A stretch of DNA of 64,000 nucleotides from WVZH01 sp034430895 (GTDB lineage: Bacteria; Chloroflexota; Anaerolineae; Anaerolineales; E44-bin32). Below the pieces are notes generated by a model. The model was given only the letters and a program-made list of their open reading frames with translations, was not told where the DNA came from and did no database searches. A program made the translations under genes and the position numbers. This document shows, in pieces, positions 41,885 through 51,377 of the stretch; position 1 is the first letter of the stretch; every line of letters begins with the position of its first letter. The stretch covers positions 62,001-126,000 of the forward strand of contig DAOUDW010000034.1 of NCBI GenBank assembly GCA_034430895.1, read 5' to 3'.

Positions 41885-42916
41885 TTATAATCCGTGTTGG
41901 GATCGAATGCGATCGATCAACGAGTTAATCGTCGGCTCCGGATAGGGGGCGGGACCCAGTCGATCCCCATCAAGTGGCAGATCTTGCGTGGCGAGAAGAA
42001 CAGCTTGCAGGTTATCTCTCAGTGCCTGTGGATCGTATCCACCCTCCAGGATGTAGATGATTCGTCCCATGCAGTGTATATCTGCATAGGATTTGAGAAA
42101 TTCTCCGATTTGATGATATCCAGTAGTGGTTAATTGAAGGTTGGCCAGCGGATCGTTCCAATGTGCGTCAAAGCCGGCGGAGACCAGGATGATGTCGGGG
42201 GAAAAACGCTCGCAGATCGGCGCAACCAGTTCGGTGAAAACCCTTTCGAAGGCCTGGTCACCGGCACGAGGCGGCAGGGGGATGTTGACCACCGTTCCTT
42301 CTCCCTGATCGAGTCCTGTCTCTTCAACAAATCCTGTGCCGGGGTAGATTCCCGTTTGATGGGTGGAAAGATACAAAACGTCCGCATCCCGTTCGAAAAT
42401 GTCTTGTGTGCCGTTACCGTGATGGACATCGAAATCCACGATCAAAATGCGTTTCAAGCCCAGGGATTGTGCGTGACGGGCAGCAATGGCAATGTTGTTG
42501 AGAAGGCAAAAACCCATGGCCTTTGTAAATGTAGCGTGGTGTCCGGGAGGACGAACCAACGCGAATCCTCGGGACGCTTCTCCGCCGGCAACTCTCGAGA
42601 CGATTTCAATCGCACCTCCGGCAGCCATTAGTGCTGCCTGGAATGATGCCGGTGTGACGTAGGTGTCCCCATAATCCACGAAGCCAGGTCCCTGTTTGGC
42701 CGCCTGCTCGAGTGCGGATAAATATTCTTGCGGATGTATGGTTGTTATTGTATCTGCCGCTGCAGCAGCAGCTTCAACAAATGTTACGGCATCACTCACA
42801 GGGGGGGGGAATACCTGATCGAAGTATTGAAAACGACGTGGATTTTCCGGGTGTCCTTCCAGTACATGATCTGGAGAAGGCACAAGCGTATATATGGAAG
42901 CATCCGATCGGGTCAT
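41885..42916 (-). CDS. Histone-deacetylase family protein
   Basis: A 343-residue zinc-dependent deacetylase of the HDAC/AcuC/polyamine-deacetylase family. Core motifs are RPPGHHA, DFDVHHGNGT, SAGFDAH and LEGGYD, giving the two active-site His and the zinc ligands Asp, His, Asp. Bacterial members deacetylate acetoin-metabolism proteins or acetylpolyamines, or process other amides. It precedes the TPR gene and follows the glycan genes on the same strand, 54 nt after the sugar transferase. The substrate is not evident. GAGGA precedes its ATG. Confidence 0.9.
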   Translation of the reverse strand: MTRSDASIYTLVPSPDHVLEGHPENPRRFQYFDQVFPPPVSDAVTFVEAAAAAADTITTIHPQEYLSALEQAAKQGPGFVDYGDTYVTPASFQAALMAAGGAIEIVSRVAGGEASRGFALVRPPGHHATFTKAMGFCLLNNIAIAARHAQSLGLKRILIVDFDVHHGNGTQDIFERDADVLYLSTHQTGIYPGTGFVEETGLDQGEGTVVNIPLPPRAGDQAFERVFTELVAPICERFSPDIILVSAGFDAHWNDPLANLQLTTTGYHQIGEFLKSYADIHCMGRIIYILEGGYDPQALRDNLQAVLLATQDLPLDGDRLGPAPYPEPTINSLIDRIRSQHGL

Positions 42917-42970
42917 TAGTTGTATCCTCTTTGTGGGTCAAACGTTGTCACCGAATTCCAAGAATTTTAT

Positions 42971-44386
42971 CTAGAATGCACCTCTCCCCATGATGACCGC
43001 GATGGGTGTCATCAGCAGAATTCTAATATCCAGCCAGAGAGAGTAGTTGTAGATGTAATACAGGTCTTCATCGGTGTTGAGGTGCATTGGCTTTTCGCTG
43101 CGCCCATTAATTTGCCACCAACCTGTGATGCCTTGTGGAACCGCGAAGCGTTTCCGTTGCCAGGGTCGATATCGATCTACCAACCAGGGCATCTCCGGAC
43201 GGGGACCGACGAGAGACATTTCACCTTTCAGAACATTAATGAGTTGAGGTACTTCGTCCAGGCTGTAGCGTCTAAGGAAACGGCCGACTTTGGTAACGCG
43301 TGGATCACCGGCACGTTTGTGAATGACCTCGTTTTCTCCGGCCTCTCGCAATTTCTCCATCATCTTGATCTCAGCATCTGCGATCATCGTTCGAAATTTA
43401 AGCATCTCGAAGGGTTTGCCATTCTCGCCAACACGCGTTTGCCGGAACAGGATTGGCCCGGCGCTGTCTAGCCGGATGGCGGCTGCAGCTGCGGCCAAAA
43501 TTGGCGATGATAGGATAACCATTATCAGACTGATAACGAAGTCGAAGACGCGTTTGATCATCCGAGGTACACCGCGAATAACGGGCTCTCGAAGACCGAT
43601 AAGCGGGAAACCGCCAAGCATTTCGACATTCGCCTGGACCAATGCCAAAGAGAAATAATCCGGAATTACTTTGATCCGTATCGGAAATCGTTCCAGGTTT
43701 GCGACGAGGGCGTGTAGTTTGTCGTATGCGCGTGGAGGCAAAGTGCTCCAAACTTCCGATACGACCTGGCTTTCAACGATTCGAAGCAAGTCGTCAAGCT
43801 TACCAAGGACGGGAACCCCATCGATATTCTGTCCTTTAAGATCAGGATCATCATCCAGGTACCCGATCACCTGGTAGCTTGAAGCATGGTAGCTTCGGAT
43901 TGTTTTCAATACCTCTCGCCCTAGTGTGCCGGCTCCGATGAAGAGAACTCGGGTCGGTCCCAGAATAGAATGGTTACGCCTAAGACGTGTATATAGCAAG
44001 GTTGCAACTCGAAATGTTGTCATAAGAACGAGGGTGAGGATAAAGATATAGGCGAATTGAAGGCGGGAGACTTGGCGGTAGGTCATATAAAGTGAACCGG
44101 AAAAAAGAATGGTGGCTGCAGCGGAAGCGGTAACCAATTGCGTGAAACGCGAAGTCAGTCGACGTGGCCGATCGAAATTATACGCTCCCGACATGACCAA
44201 TGAACCTGACCAGCAAACGATGGCCAGGATATACACCGGCAGCGGCAAGATTTCATCTCCGGTATCCAGTGTCTTTCCGAAGGGAAGCAGCACTCGCAGC
44301 CATGTGGCGGTCAACAGGCTGAGGGGAGTGAGGAATATATCCCCGATGGAGAGTAGAACGGAGAGGCGGCTTATGCGTCGATTCAT
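42971..44386 (-). CDS. Undecaprenyl-phosphate sugar-phosphate transferase (WbaP/CpsE-type)
   Basis: A 471-residue initiating enzyme that moves a sugar-1-phosphate to undecaprenyl phosphate at the inner membrane. It has four to five N-terminal helices, a central CoA-binding-like Rossmann region (RVLFIGAGTLGREVL) and a C-terminal catalytic domain with KRVFDFVISLIMVILSSP, MLKFRTM, DEVPQLINVLKGEMSLVGPRPE and the terminal QGITGWWQINGR. All are diagnostic for the bacterial sugar transferase family. It starts the lipid-linked glycan pathway in this locus. The sugar is probably a hexose or N-acetylhexosamine phosphate, not determined. Confidence 0.93.
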   Translation of the reverse strand: MNRRISRLSVLLSIGDIFLTPLSLLTATWLRVLLPFGKTLDTGDEILPLPVYILAIVCWSGSLVMSGAYNFDRPRRLTSRFTQLVTASAAATILFSGSLYMTYRQVSRLQFAYIFILTLVLMTTFRVATLLYTRLRRNHSILGPTRVLFIGAGTLGREVLKTIRSYHASSYQVIGYLDDDPDLKGQNIDGVPVLGKLDDLLRIVESQVVSEVWSTLPPRAYDKLHALVANLERFPIRIKVIPDYFSLALVQANVEMLGGFPLIGLREPVIRGVPRMIKRVFDFVISLIMVILSSPILAAAAAAIRLDSAGPILFRQTRVGENGKPFEMLKFRTMIADAEIKMMEKLREAGENEVIHKRAGDPRVTKVGRFLRRYSLDEVPQLINVLKGEMSLVGPRPEMPWLVDRYRPWQRKRFAVPQGITGWWQINGRSEKPMHLNTDEDLYYIYNYSLWLDIRILLMTPIAVIMGRGAF

Positions 44387-44428
44387 ACGATTACCCTGTC
44401 ACAAGCATATCCATAGTATCGCTGCCAG

Positions 44429-45253
44429 TTACTCGATCGAATAGTGCTTCAATCCTAACAATTGCGCCGTAATGCGCAGGATAAACACGGGATTGTTATA
44501 TAGATATCGGCGCCAGAGACGTCCTGGTTCGGAGAGCAAACGAAATAACCACTCAAGGCCTGCGCGCTGTATCCAGTGTGGGGCATGCGGTTTTCTTCCG
44601 GTGAGAAAGTCGAAAGCAGCACCGACGCCGATTAAAACGGGTGCTCGCAGGTGATGTATAAACTCGGCCATCCACTTTTCTTGTTTCGGCGTCCCCAAAC
44701 CTACCCATACGACATCGGCGTTGGATTCGTCGATGCGTTGAATGACACTTGCCTTTTCTTCACTGGAAAGCGGCCTGAAGGGGGGAGAGTAGGTGCCAGC
44801 GATGTGTATTCCCGGGAATCGTTCGTTGAGTGTGGCCGCAAGTTGCTCGGGGACTCCGGGTGCGCCACCGTAAAGGTAATGTTGGTGGCCTGTAACCGCG
44901 GAACGTTCGCAGAGCGCAAGCATCAGATCGGGACCGTAAACCCTTCTGACGAAAGGGAATCCCCTCATGCGGCTCAACCAAACCAATGGCATTCCATCCG
45001 GCGTCACCAAGCCTGCCTGGTTGTGAATTGTTCGGAGATCTGCATCTTTCTGACTCTCCATGACACCGTGGACGCCCGTAACGCAGACATAATGCTGCTC
45101 GCCAGAATCAATCCACTTCTCGATAGTCTCGATCGCCATTTCGGGATCGATCGCGCTGACGGCGACACCGAGGATGTTTGTGTGCCTTCGTTTCGTGAGG
45201 TAAGGATGGTAATCTTTCGTTTTTTTATCGTTATCTTGGCTGTCAACGCTCAT
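44429..45253 (-). CDS. WecG/TagA/CpsF-family glycosyltransferase
   Basis: A 274-residue GT26 enzyme. The family core is intact: VTGVHGVMESQKDADLR, TPDGMPLVWLSR, VYGPDLMLALCE, YLYGGAPGV and VVWVGLGTPKQEKWM, followed by GVGAAFDFLTGR. Such enzymes add the second sugar to a lipid-linked intermediate. The start is unclear: ATG 45251-45253 overlaps the upstream gene by 11 nt and has no clear ribosome binding site; an in-frame TTG at 45274 also lacks one. It is cotranscribed with the GT4 gene and precedes the sugar transferase by 43 nt. Confidence 0.9.
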   Translation of the reverse strand: MSVDSQDNDKKTKDYHPYLTKRRHTNILGVAVSAIDPEMAIETIEKWIDSGEQHYVCVTGVHGVMESQKDADLRTIHNQAGLVTPDGMPLVWLSRMRGFPFVRRVYGPDLMLALCERSAVTGHQHYLYGGAPGVPEQLAATLNERFPGIHIAGTYSPPFRPLSSEEKASVIQRIDESNADVVWVGLGTPKQEKWMAEFIHHLRAPVLIGVGAAFDFLTGRKPHAPHWIQRAGLEWLFRLLSEPGRLWRRYLYNNPVFILRITAQLLGLKHYSIE

Positions 45254-46448
45254 TGTTTTTTCGTGATCTTTCAAATGTATTCATCGCTTGCTGATAGATA
45301 TCAAGCAGTTGAGGATATACGATTTCTGCGCTGTAATTCTGCAAGTATTTTTTACGAGCAAAAGCGCCCATTTCGGTAAGTCGTGCTGTGTTTTGCGTGG
45401 ACCATTTTGCCAATTTCCTCAATTCGAGTGCATTTCCCGGTGTGAAGAGGAGCCCGGTTCTTTCGTGTTCAACGATCTCGGGTATGGAACCGATTCTTGT
45501 GGCCAGCACAGGAAGTGCGCAGGCAGCGGCTTCGAGTAAGACCATGGGGAACCCTTCGAACCATTCGGAGGGAAATACCAGAAATCTGGCTTTTTTCATG
45601 GTTGCAAGGACTTCATCATGGGCCAGTCTACCCAGAACCTCCACATCTGGCTTCGATTGTACTTCAACCTTGCTGCGTACGATATCTTCCATCGGTCCAT
45701 CGCCGATGATCTTCAATGGTGGTAGCTCTCGATCCTCCCATGCGCGCAACAACGTCTTGATCCCTTTTTCTGGGCTGAGACGTCCGATGTATAGGGCGTA
45801 TCCTTCGGATCTGATCCCCGAGCCCGGATCAACAGGCAAGAAGTTGGGTTTGACCACCAGACGTTCCGCAGGGTAGCCTCCTCGGATCATCCAATCTCGC
45901 ATGAACGAGCTCAGCGCGATATAGCGTTGGACTTTTCTGTGCCAGGTAACCATGCCGCGATGGAAAGCGATCATCGTTGCCACCACTCCGCTCTGGGCTA
46001 AGGATTTGTGATAACAGCGGTGGATGACCGCCGGCCAGGGGAATCGCGATCCGAGGCAGTCATCACAGGGTTCACCGTTACGGAAATGGTTGGCAGCCGG
46101 GCAGGTCAAGCGGTAGTTATGCAGTGTTTGTACGACGGGAATGCCATGTTTTGCGCAAGCAATATAGGCAGCGGGAGAGATACGCAGAAATGTGTTGTGG
46201 AAGTGGACCACGTCAGGCGATGTGGTTTGAATGAGGTTCGTCAGTTCGCGTACAGATCGACATGACCAGATGGTCTCAATGGCAGCGATGGATTTTGGAA
46301 TGCGATCCAACTCTGTATTCGAGCGCCGGTATTCGATTACTCGATGTCCCCTCTGGCGTAGAAGTTGAGCTTCCGATTCAAATACTTGATCCTCTCCACC
46401 GGCTTGCCGATAGGCATTATGGGCGAGGAGAATTGAAATGGGTTTCAC
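45243..46448 (-). CDS. GT4-family glycosyltransferase
   Basis: A 401-residue cytoplasmic transferase of the GT-B fold. The N-terminal part has LLAHNAYRQAGGEDQVF and HFHNTFLRISPAAY; the C-terminal nucleotide-sugar site has YIGRLSPEKGIKTLLRAW, PLKIIGDGPM and SEWFEGFPMVLLEAAACALPV. The Glu in EGFPMVLLE is the conserved EX7E motif position. The start is GTG at 46446-46448, preceded by AGGAG. It is separated from the sulfotransferase by 30 nt and overlaps the WecG gene. Donor and acceptor are unknown. Confidence 0.92.
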   Translation of the reverse strand: MKPISILLAHNAYRQAGGEDQVFESEAQLLRQRGHRVIEYRRSNTELDRIPKSIAAIETIWSCRSVRELTNLIQTTSPDVVHFHNTFLRISPAAYIACAKHGIPVVQTLHNYRLTCPAANHFRNGEPCDDCLGSRFPWPAVIHRCYHKSLAQSGVVATMIAFHRGMVTWHRKVQRYIALSSFMRDWMIRGGYPAERLVVKPNFLPVDPGSGIRSEGYALYIGRLSPEKGIKTLLRAWEDRELPPLKIIGDGPMEDIVRSKVEVQSKPDVEVLGRLAHDEVLATMKKARFLVFPSEWFEGFPMVLLEAAACALPVLATRIGSIPEIVEHERTGLLFTPGNALELRKLAKWSTQNTARLTEMGAFARKKYLQNYSAEIVYPQLLDIYQQAMNTFERSRKNNER

Positions 46449-46478
46449 GAGAAAAATACTCCTATGGGCCTTAAGCGA

Positions 46479-47447
46479 TTATTGGACGATGATCTGATTT
46501 CTCGACTCGGATTTTGTAATGGTTGGGTATCCATAACGCCAAAGAAGCGGAGCGGTTAACATCGTGGTGAGATACTTATCTCGAACGCTCAGCTTTCTAA
46601 CCCACTCCTGATTGGATCGAATACGGGTAGTGCCGGTATTAATACGGATGGGATTACCGGAAACGGTGTGATGTTTTCCCAACTTAACGCTGGATGGCTC
46701 CTCGAAAAAGGCCAGGGGATCTTGGGCTCCGACAAATTGCAGGATTTTTTCGATGGCTTTTTTGGGATCCGAAACAAAGTCCTCATAACCGAGTCGTAGG
46801 TACGCAGCATGATTATTTTCTTTCCATAATTTCTCGATAACGAAATTCCAAGTTGTCCACATGATTGCGTTCCTAAGAATACTGTTCTGCATCATATACC
46901 GATCCTGAGCTGGATCGAACTTCCGTTTTTTCCATGAATATGCGGTGCCGCGTGGATCACGTATGAGATGGAGGATCGATACATGGATTCCGGGCGTCTG
47001 GGAGAGGATGAATGCGTAAGCCGGCAGATTGGAGGAATCGATGATGTAATTTACTCCTGCGGTTTTACGTATGCTTTTGTAGAGAAGAAGAAGTTCGTTC
47101 GTATACTGCTGGAAATCGGGGTCGGACACAGGGGTGCTGGAAGTGAGGAGCATCCGAGGGAGGTTGCGCGTGCGCACGAATCGCTTGTGAAGCTTGATCA
47201 TATGCTGGGGATCGATTGGTGGATGTTCCTTTTCGAATTCTCTGCGGACTTCTTGCCAAAAAACGTAATCAGAGAAGGGCTCTCCACAACCACACAATTG
47301 GTTTTCGAGGACACCGCTTTCCCAAAAATACCAGAATTCCCCGACGTGGGAAAATGCCTCACATTGGCCGAGGATATTCCCAACAATGGTACTTCCACTA
47401 CGACCCCAGCCTGCGATATAGAGAATTCTTATCTTATTGTCCGCCAT
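46479..47447 (-). CDS. PAPS-dependent sulfotransferase family protein
   Basis: A 322-residue soluble sulfotransferase. The 5'-phosphosulfate loop is GWGRSGSTIVGN at residues 14-25, and the 3'-phosphate site is LIRDPRGTAYSWKKR. The two sites and the intervening spacing are typical of sugar or lipid sulfotransferases. Its place between a glycosyltransferase and a flippase suggests that a glycan or lipid-linked saccharide is sulfated. It overlaps the flippase gene by 14 nt. PAPS-forming genes are not in the window. Confidence 0.88.
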   Translation of the reverse strand: MADNKIRILYIAGWGRSGSTIVGNILGQCEAFSHVGEFWYFWESGVLENQLCGCGEPFSDYVFWQEVRREFEKEHPPIDPQHMIKLHKRFVRTRNLPRMLLTSSTPVSDPDFQQYTNELLLLYKSIRKTAGVNYIIDSSNLPAYAFILSQTPGIHVSILHLIRDPRGTAYSWKKRKFDPAQDRYMMQNSILRNAIMWTTWNFVIEKLWKENNHAAYLRLGYEDFVSDPKKAIEKILQFVGAQDPLAFFEEPSSVKLGKHHTVSGNPIRINTGTTRIRSNQEWVRKLSVRDKYLTTMLTAPLLWRYGYPTITKSESRNQIIVQ

Positions 47448-49020
47448 GCTTGCCCTTCAGTAAAGACTTCGAAAGCCATGATTTCATAAGTTGAAAAGCT
47501 AGAAGATCCTCTGCGTCAAAACCGGTCAAGAATAAACCGAGACTAAAAGTGCCCGTGGAAATCAAGGCTATACCTAACAGACGGAGGATCGTATCATCGG
47601 GCAGCCAACTACGTGTGACGAAGGCAATTCCACTGGAAATACAAATGGCTATTAATATTTTATAATATCGCTTGTCGTACGGCCAAAATCCCAAATCGGA
47701 TCGTACTTGAAACAGTCCGATGATCGAGAGCAGACTCAGGCCAACCGATGTGGCAATCGCAGCTCCGTTCATTCCCATTTGTGGAGTCAGAATGATATTG
47801 ACTCCGAGACTGACACAGATCGTAATTGTGGTCACCCAAAACCACTTTACATGGCGGCCTGTCATCATCATCATCCAGCCTACGAAGCCTGAGGTGATAC
47901 TCACGAGTTGGCCGAGAGAGATGATGATCAGAGGTGTAGTGCCTGTACTGTAACCATTTCTAAAAATGACTTGTAAGAGTTCTCCCGGGACGAGTACGGC
48001 GATGAGTATGAGGGGGAGACTCATATAAAGTCCCCACTTGGTGCTAATCAGATACAGCTCTCGAACCTCTTCGTGTTTATTCCTGTGAAAGAGATCGGCG
48101 ATCATCGGTGAAAAAATGTAAGCAATTGAACTGGTTAATAGTGGGAATAATTGCGTTATCTGGGAAACCGCCTGATAGATACCGACTTCCGATTCGGGCC
48201 GAAAGACGCCGATCAAAAGCCGGTTAATCCAGATGATGAAAAGAGTGAAAGCTCCTGCGAGCCAGGAAGGCAAGGAAAAAGAGATCAACTTGCGCAGCAG
48301 GAGTCGTGTCTTCAGTTGTTGGGCAAAGATTTCTGGAAATAACCTTCGCAGAGCCAAAATTCCGATTATAAAACTCAGCAGGTAGCCGATTACGACGGAT
48401 TTGATCGCCGCAGAGAGACCATAACCGAGCAGCAAGAGCGGGATGAACAAAAACAAACTCGTGCTCGATGGCAGCAAATCCTCTATCACAACTGCATAAC
48501 GCATCCTCTGTGTTACCCTTGTTGACGCGGCGATTACTTTGACCGCTGTGAATAGAGTAAAAGCCGGTGAAAGTCCTCGGATTACCTGGGCAATTTGATC
48601 GTTATGGAAGATATCCCGAGCGATGATCGGTGCAGTCAGATAGAGTAAAACACCCAGACTCGTCCCACTGAGCAACGAAATGCCGATCGATTGGAAGATC
48701 ACACCTTTGAGATCTGCGGTGTTCGTTTTCCAATATTTTGTAGCGTAGCGGATAACGGCCTTATCCAAGCCCAATGGCGCAATTATGCTCGCCATCTGCA
48801 GCATTGTCCAACCGAGCGCATAAAGGCCGAATTCTTCAGGTCCCAGGTAGCGGGCGAAAATTATCTGCGTTAAAACGAACAGAAAACGCCCGACCACCCG
48901 ACCGAATAACGCAATACCTGTGCCGGATATAAAACGGTCGAGGGCTATATCTGTCCACAAACCAGATTGAACAGGGGGCTCTTCGATGTCTTGTGTCTTA
49001 TTTTGCGAGGAAGCTTGCAT
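47434..49020 (-). CDS. Wzx-type polysaccharide flippase (MATE/MVF superfamily)
   Basis: A 528-residue membrane protein with about fourteen helices. The N-terminal region FGRVVGRFLFVLTQIIFARYLGPEEFGLYALGWTML is the standard polysaccharide-export flippase signature, and the last helices end FSLGLFLTGFDAEDLL. Flippases move undecaprenyl-linked oligosaccharides to the outer leaflet. This is the first gene of the minus-strand glycan operon, which continues into the sulfotransferase, GT4, WecG and sugar transferase genes. The repeat unit is probably flipped and then polymerised by the O-antigen ligase-like protein encoded on the opposite strand. Confidence 0.9.
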   Translation of the reverse strand: MQASSQNKTQDIEEPPVQSGLWTDIALDRFISGTGIALFGRVVGRFLFVLTQIIFARYLGPEEFGLYALGWTMLQMASIIAPLGLDKAVIRYATKYWKTNTADLKGVIFQSIGISLLSGTSLGVLLYLTAPIIARDIFHNDQIAQVIRGLSPAFTLFTAVKVIAASTRVTQRMRYAVVIEDLLPSSTSLFLFIPLLLLGYGLSAAIKSVVIGYLLSFIIGILALRRLFPEIFAQQLKTRLLLRKLISFSLPSWLAGAFTLFIIWINRLLIGVFRPESEVGIYQAVSQITQLFPLLTSSIAYIFSPMIADLFHRNKHEEVRELYLISTKWGLYMSLPLILIAVLVPGELLQVIFRNGYSTGTTPLIIISLGQLVSITSGFVGWMMMMTGRHVKWFWVTTITICVSLGVNIILTPQMGMNGAAIATSVGLSLLSIIGLFQVRSDLGFWPYDKRYYKILIAICISSGIAFVTRSWLPDDTILRLLGIALISTGTFSLGLFLTGFDAEDLLAFQLMKSWLSKSLLKGKHGGQ

Positions 49021-49234
49021 GCGGAGATGCTATCCTTCACTTTGGATTATTTCTGAATTAACTCTTTTAATAATTCCTTTGCTTGAGAGGTTTCGATCCT
49101 TCACCGCTAACAATAACCACAAGATGACGATTGGGATTCAAAGATATTTACTGAGGAACATGAGATCGTATTTTACATGAGGGGCGGGAGATCGGAAAGC
49201 TCATCGTTCGCTTTCACGCGAGATACAGCTAATA

Positions 49235-49240
49235 TACAAT
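49235..49240 (+). promoter_or_regulatory. -10 box before the GT-C membrane protein (leaderless type)
   Basis: TACAAT ends 8 nt before ATG 49249; no Shine-Dalgarno is seen and no clear -35. Confidence 0.5.
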
Positions 49241-49248
49241 ACGCTGCC

Positions 49249-51255
49249 ATGAGCAGAATTGGTCATTGGTTGAAATCTTCGTGGGTCGAGCGAGTTCTGT
49301 GGGGCGTCTGCGCCCTTGGTTTTCTCTGGCTGCGTACCCAGATTCCTGTTCGAGATCTACAGGCAATAGGGCATGCGGCCCTGCAGGACCTGGCATTTAC
49401 GTTGATTCTGTGGATTCTTATCCTCGTCCTATGCTTTTCACTGGGGAAGCTGCTGCTGCAGATCGTTCGTCTCGAAGGTATGGGGGATTTGGAGATGGGG
49501 GTTTTTGCCTTCGCCCTGGGATTTGGTGCGATAGCATATTGGATCCTCTTACTCGGCTTGATCCAGCTTCTCAGCGTGCTCACCCTTGCCGTTTCATTGA
49601 TCGCTGCAGCCGTCCTGGTCGCGCCGGAAGCGACGGATTGCATCAAGCGGCTTGGTGCCTTGCCGGGAACGATTCGGCAATCCTGGCGAGAAACATCCAA
49701 GATCGGCAAGGTTGTCGTCAGCATTTGTCTGCTGATTGCAGGTCTAAGCTTCTTCAACGCGCTTACTCCGGCCTGGGATTACGATGGCTTGATGTATCAT
49801 CTCGTGGGACCGAAACTCTTTTTAGAAGCCGGGAAGATCATCACGTTTCCGGATAATTGGTATGTCAACGGACCGTTCACGATTGAGATGGTTTTCTCTC
49901 TCGGTTTGGGATTCGGCGATGATGTATTCCCAAAGTTGATCCATTTTTTCTTGGGGGTGATCTACATCCTCGCGGGCTACGCGCTTGCACGGCGCGTCTT
50001 GAACCGCCAGGGCGCCTGGCTTTCACTCGCTTTACTCCTGGGTATACCCACGTTGCCGATTTTGGCCGGTTTTGCTTACATTGACCTCGGTTGGGCTGCA
50101 TTCGAGGCACTCGCTGTGCTGGCGTTCCTGGCATGGCAGCAGCATGATGAAGATCGCTGGTTGCTAATGAGTGGTTTGATGTGTGGATTGGCCATGGGGA
50201 GTAAATATCTGGGTTTGATGGGGTTTGGATTATTGGGATTGATCCTGGCAGCCATTGGGCTGCGAACCAACCTGCGAACACTTTTCTCGAAAGCGTTGTG
50301 GTTTGGAATACCAGCAGTTCTTGTAGCCTCGCCATGGTACTTGAAAAATGTGATCTGGTTCGGTAACCCGGTTTTCCCACTCTACTTCGGGGGTCCAGGT
50401 TGGCCGGAGGCGAGATTGGATCTTTATGATGCGTACCTTCAAGCCTTCGGGCACGGCAGGTCGTTTCTCGATACGATCCTCTTACCCATAAATCTCTTCA
50501 TCCACAACACAGAATTCGGTGCGGTAATGAATCGGATTGAAATCCCCAATCCACTGTTTCTCATGGTGTTTATCTATCCATTTCTTCGAAAGAATCGGTT
50601 CCTGACCACGTTGGGAGTCATTTCTGCAGGCAGGTTTATCCTTTGGGCAATTGGTTCGCAGCAGACGCGCTTCCTTCTGCCGATTTTTCCATTGCTGTCC
50701 ATTCTTTCTGTTCATGTCTTGCAGGACCTGTTTTCCAGGCGGGAGCGATTCAACTATATTCCCGGGGTACTTTGCGCGACTCTGATGGGGATTACGCTGT
50801 ATTATCAGGTCATCTACACCACAGTGACGCAGCCATTGGGTGTACTGCTGGGCGATGAAAGCAAGGAAACCTATCTCCTGCGCATGGTGAATACGCACAC
50901 GGGTATCGCCTATGTCAGAGACAACTTGCCTGCAGAAGAACAGGTGTTGATGTTGGGAGATGGTCGAGGTTATTACTGCCTGCCGCAGTGCATTCCCGAC
51001 CCGGATCATTTTCGATGGGCGGGGGAAATCACAGCCCTGGACTCGTATGAAGACTTGGGGGCTTGGTTCACGAAGAAGCATGTGCATTACCTGGCAATCA
51101 GTCGGGAAGATCTAGATTTTCTCCTGCAACACGACCCTCAAGGCGTGATGGAGCAGACGGTCGTGTGGCTGAGTATGTGGCGTGATGACGGATGCATGGA
51201 AGAGGTTTTTAGCAGTGAATGGATTTCGATTTATGAAATTAAGTGTGTGCAGTGA
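49249..51255 (+). CDS. GT-C-like membrane protein (GT39-type)
   Basis: A 668-residue polytopic protein with about twelve helices and a C-terminal soluble part of about 90 residues. The segment SFFNALTPAWDYDGLMYHLVGPKLFLEAGKI has acidic residues after the first long loop, as in GT-C transferases, and the tail has LMLGDGRGYYC. Such proteins use lipid-linked sugars outside the membrane. Donor and acceptor are unknown. A reading beginning at 49177 adds 24 residues over the putative promoter and is rejected. It is followed after 122 nt by the O-antigen ligase-like gene. Confidence 0.8.
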   Translation: MSRIGHWLKSSWVERVLWGVCALGFLWLRTQIPVRDLQAIGHAALQDLAFTLILWILILVLCFSLGKLLLQIVRLEGMGDLEMGVFAFALGFGAIAYWILLLGLIQLLSVLTLAVSLIAAAVLVAPEATDCIKRLGALPGTIRQSWRETSKIGKVVVSICLLIAGLSFFNALTPAWDYDGLMYHLVGPKLFLEAGKIITFPDNWYVNGPFTIEMVFSLGLGFGDDVFPKLIHFFLGVIYILAGYALARRVLNRQGAWLSLALLLGIPTLPILAGFAYIDLGWAAFEALAVLAFLAWQQHDEDRWLLMSGLMCGLAMGSKYLGLMGFGLLGLILAAIGLRTNLRTLFSKALWFGIPAVLVASPWYLKNVIWFGNPVFPLYFGGPGWPEARLDLYDAYLQAFGHGRSFLDTILLPINLFIHNTEFGAVMNRIEIPNPLFLMVFIYPFLRKNRFLTTLGVISAGRFILWAIGSQQTRFLLPIFPLLSILSVHVLQDLFSRRERFNYIPGVLCATLMGITLYYQVIYTTVTQPLGVLLGDESKETYLLRMVNTHTGIAYVRDNLPAEEQVLMLGDGRGYYCLPQCIPDPDHFRWAGEITALDSYEDLGAWFTKKHVHYLAISREDLDFLLQHDPQGVMEQTVVWLSMWRDDGCMEEVFSSEWISIYEIKCVQ

Positions 51256-51377
51256 GATCAATGTAAGGTTAAGGAATTGCACGAGTCTTGATCTCGTGTT
51301 CTGTCTTTATCCCAATCTGCCCGTGAAATGTGCGATCAATTTGGATCGTCGAAAATAATATCGCATTGGAGTATTTG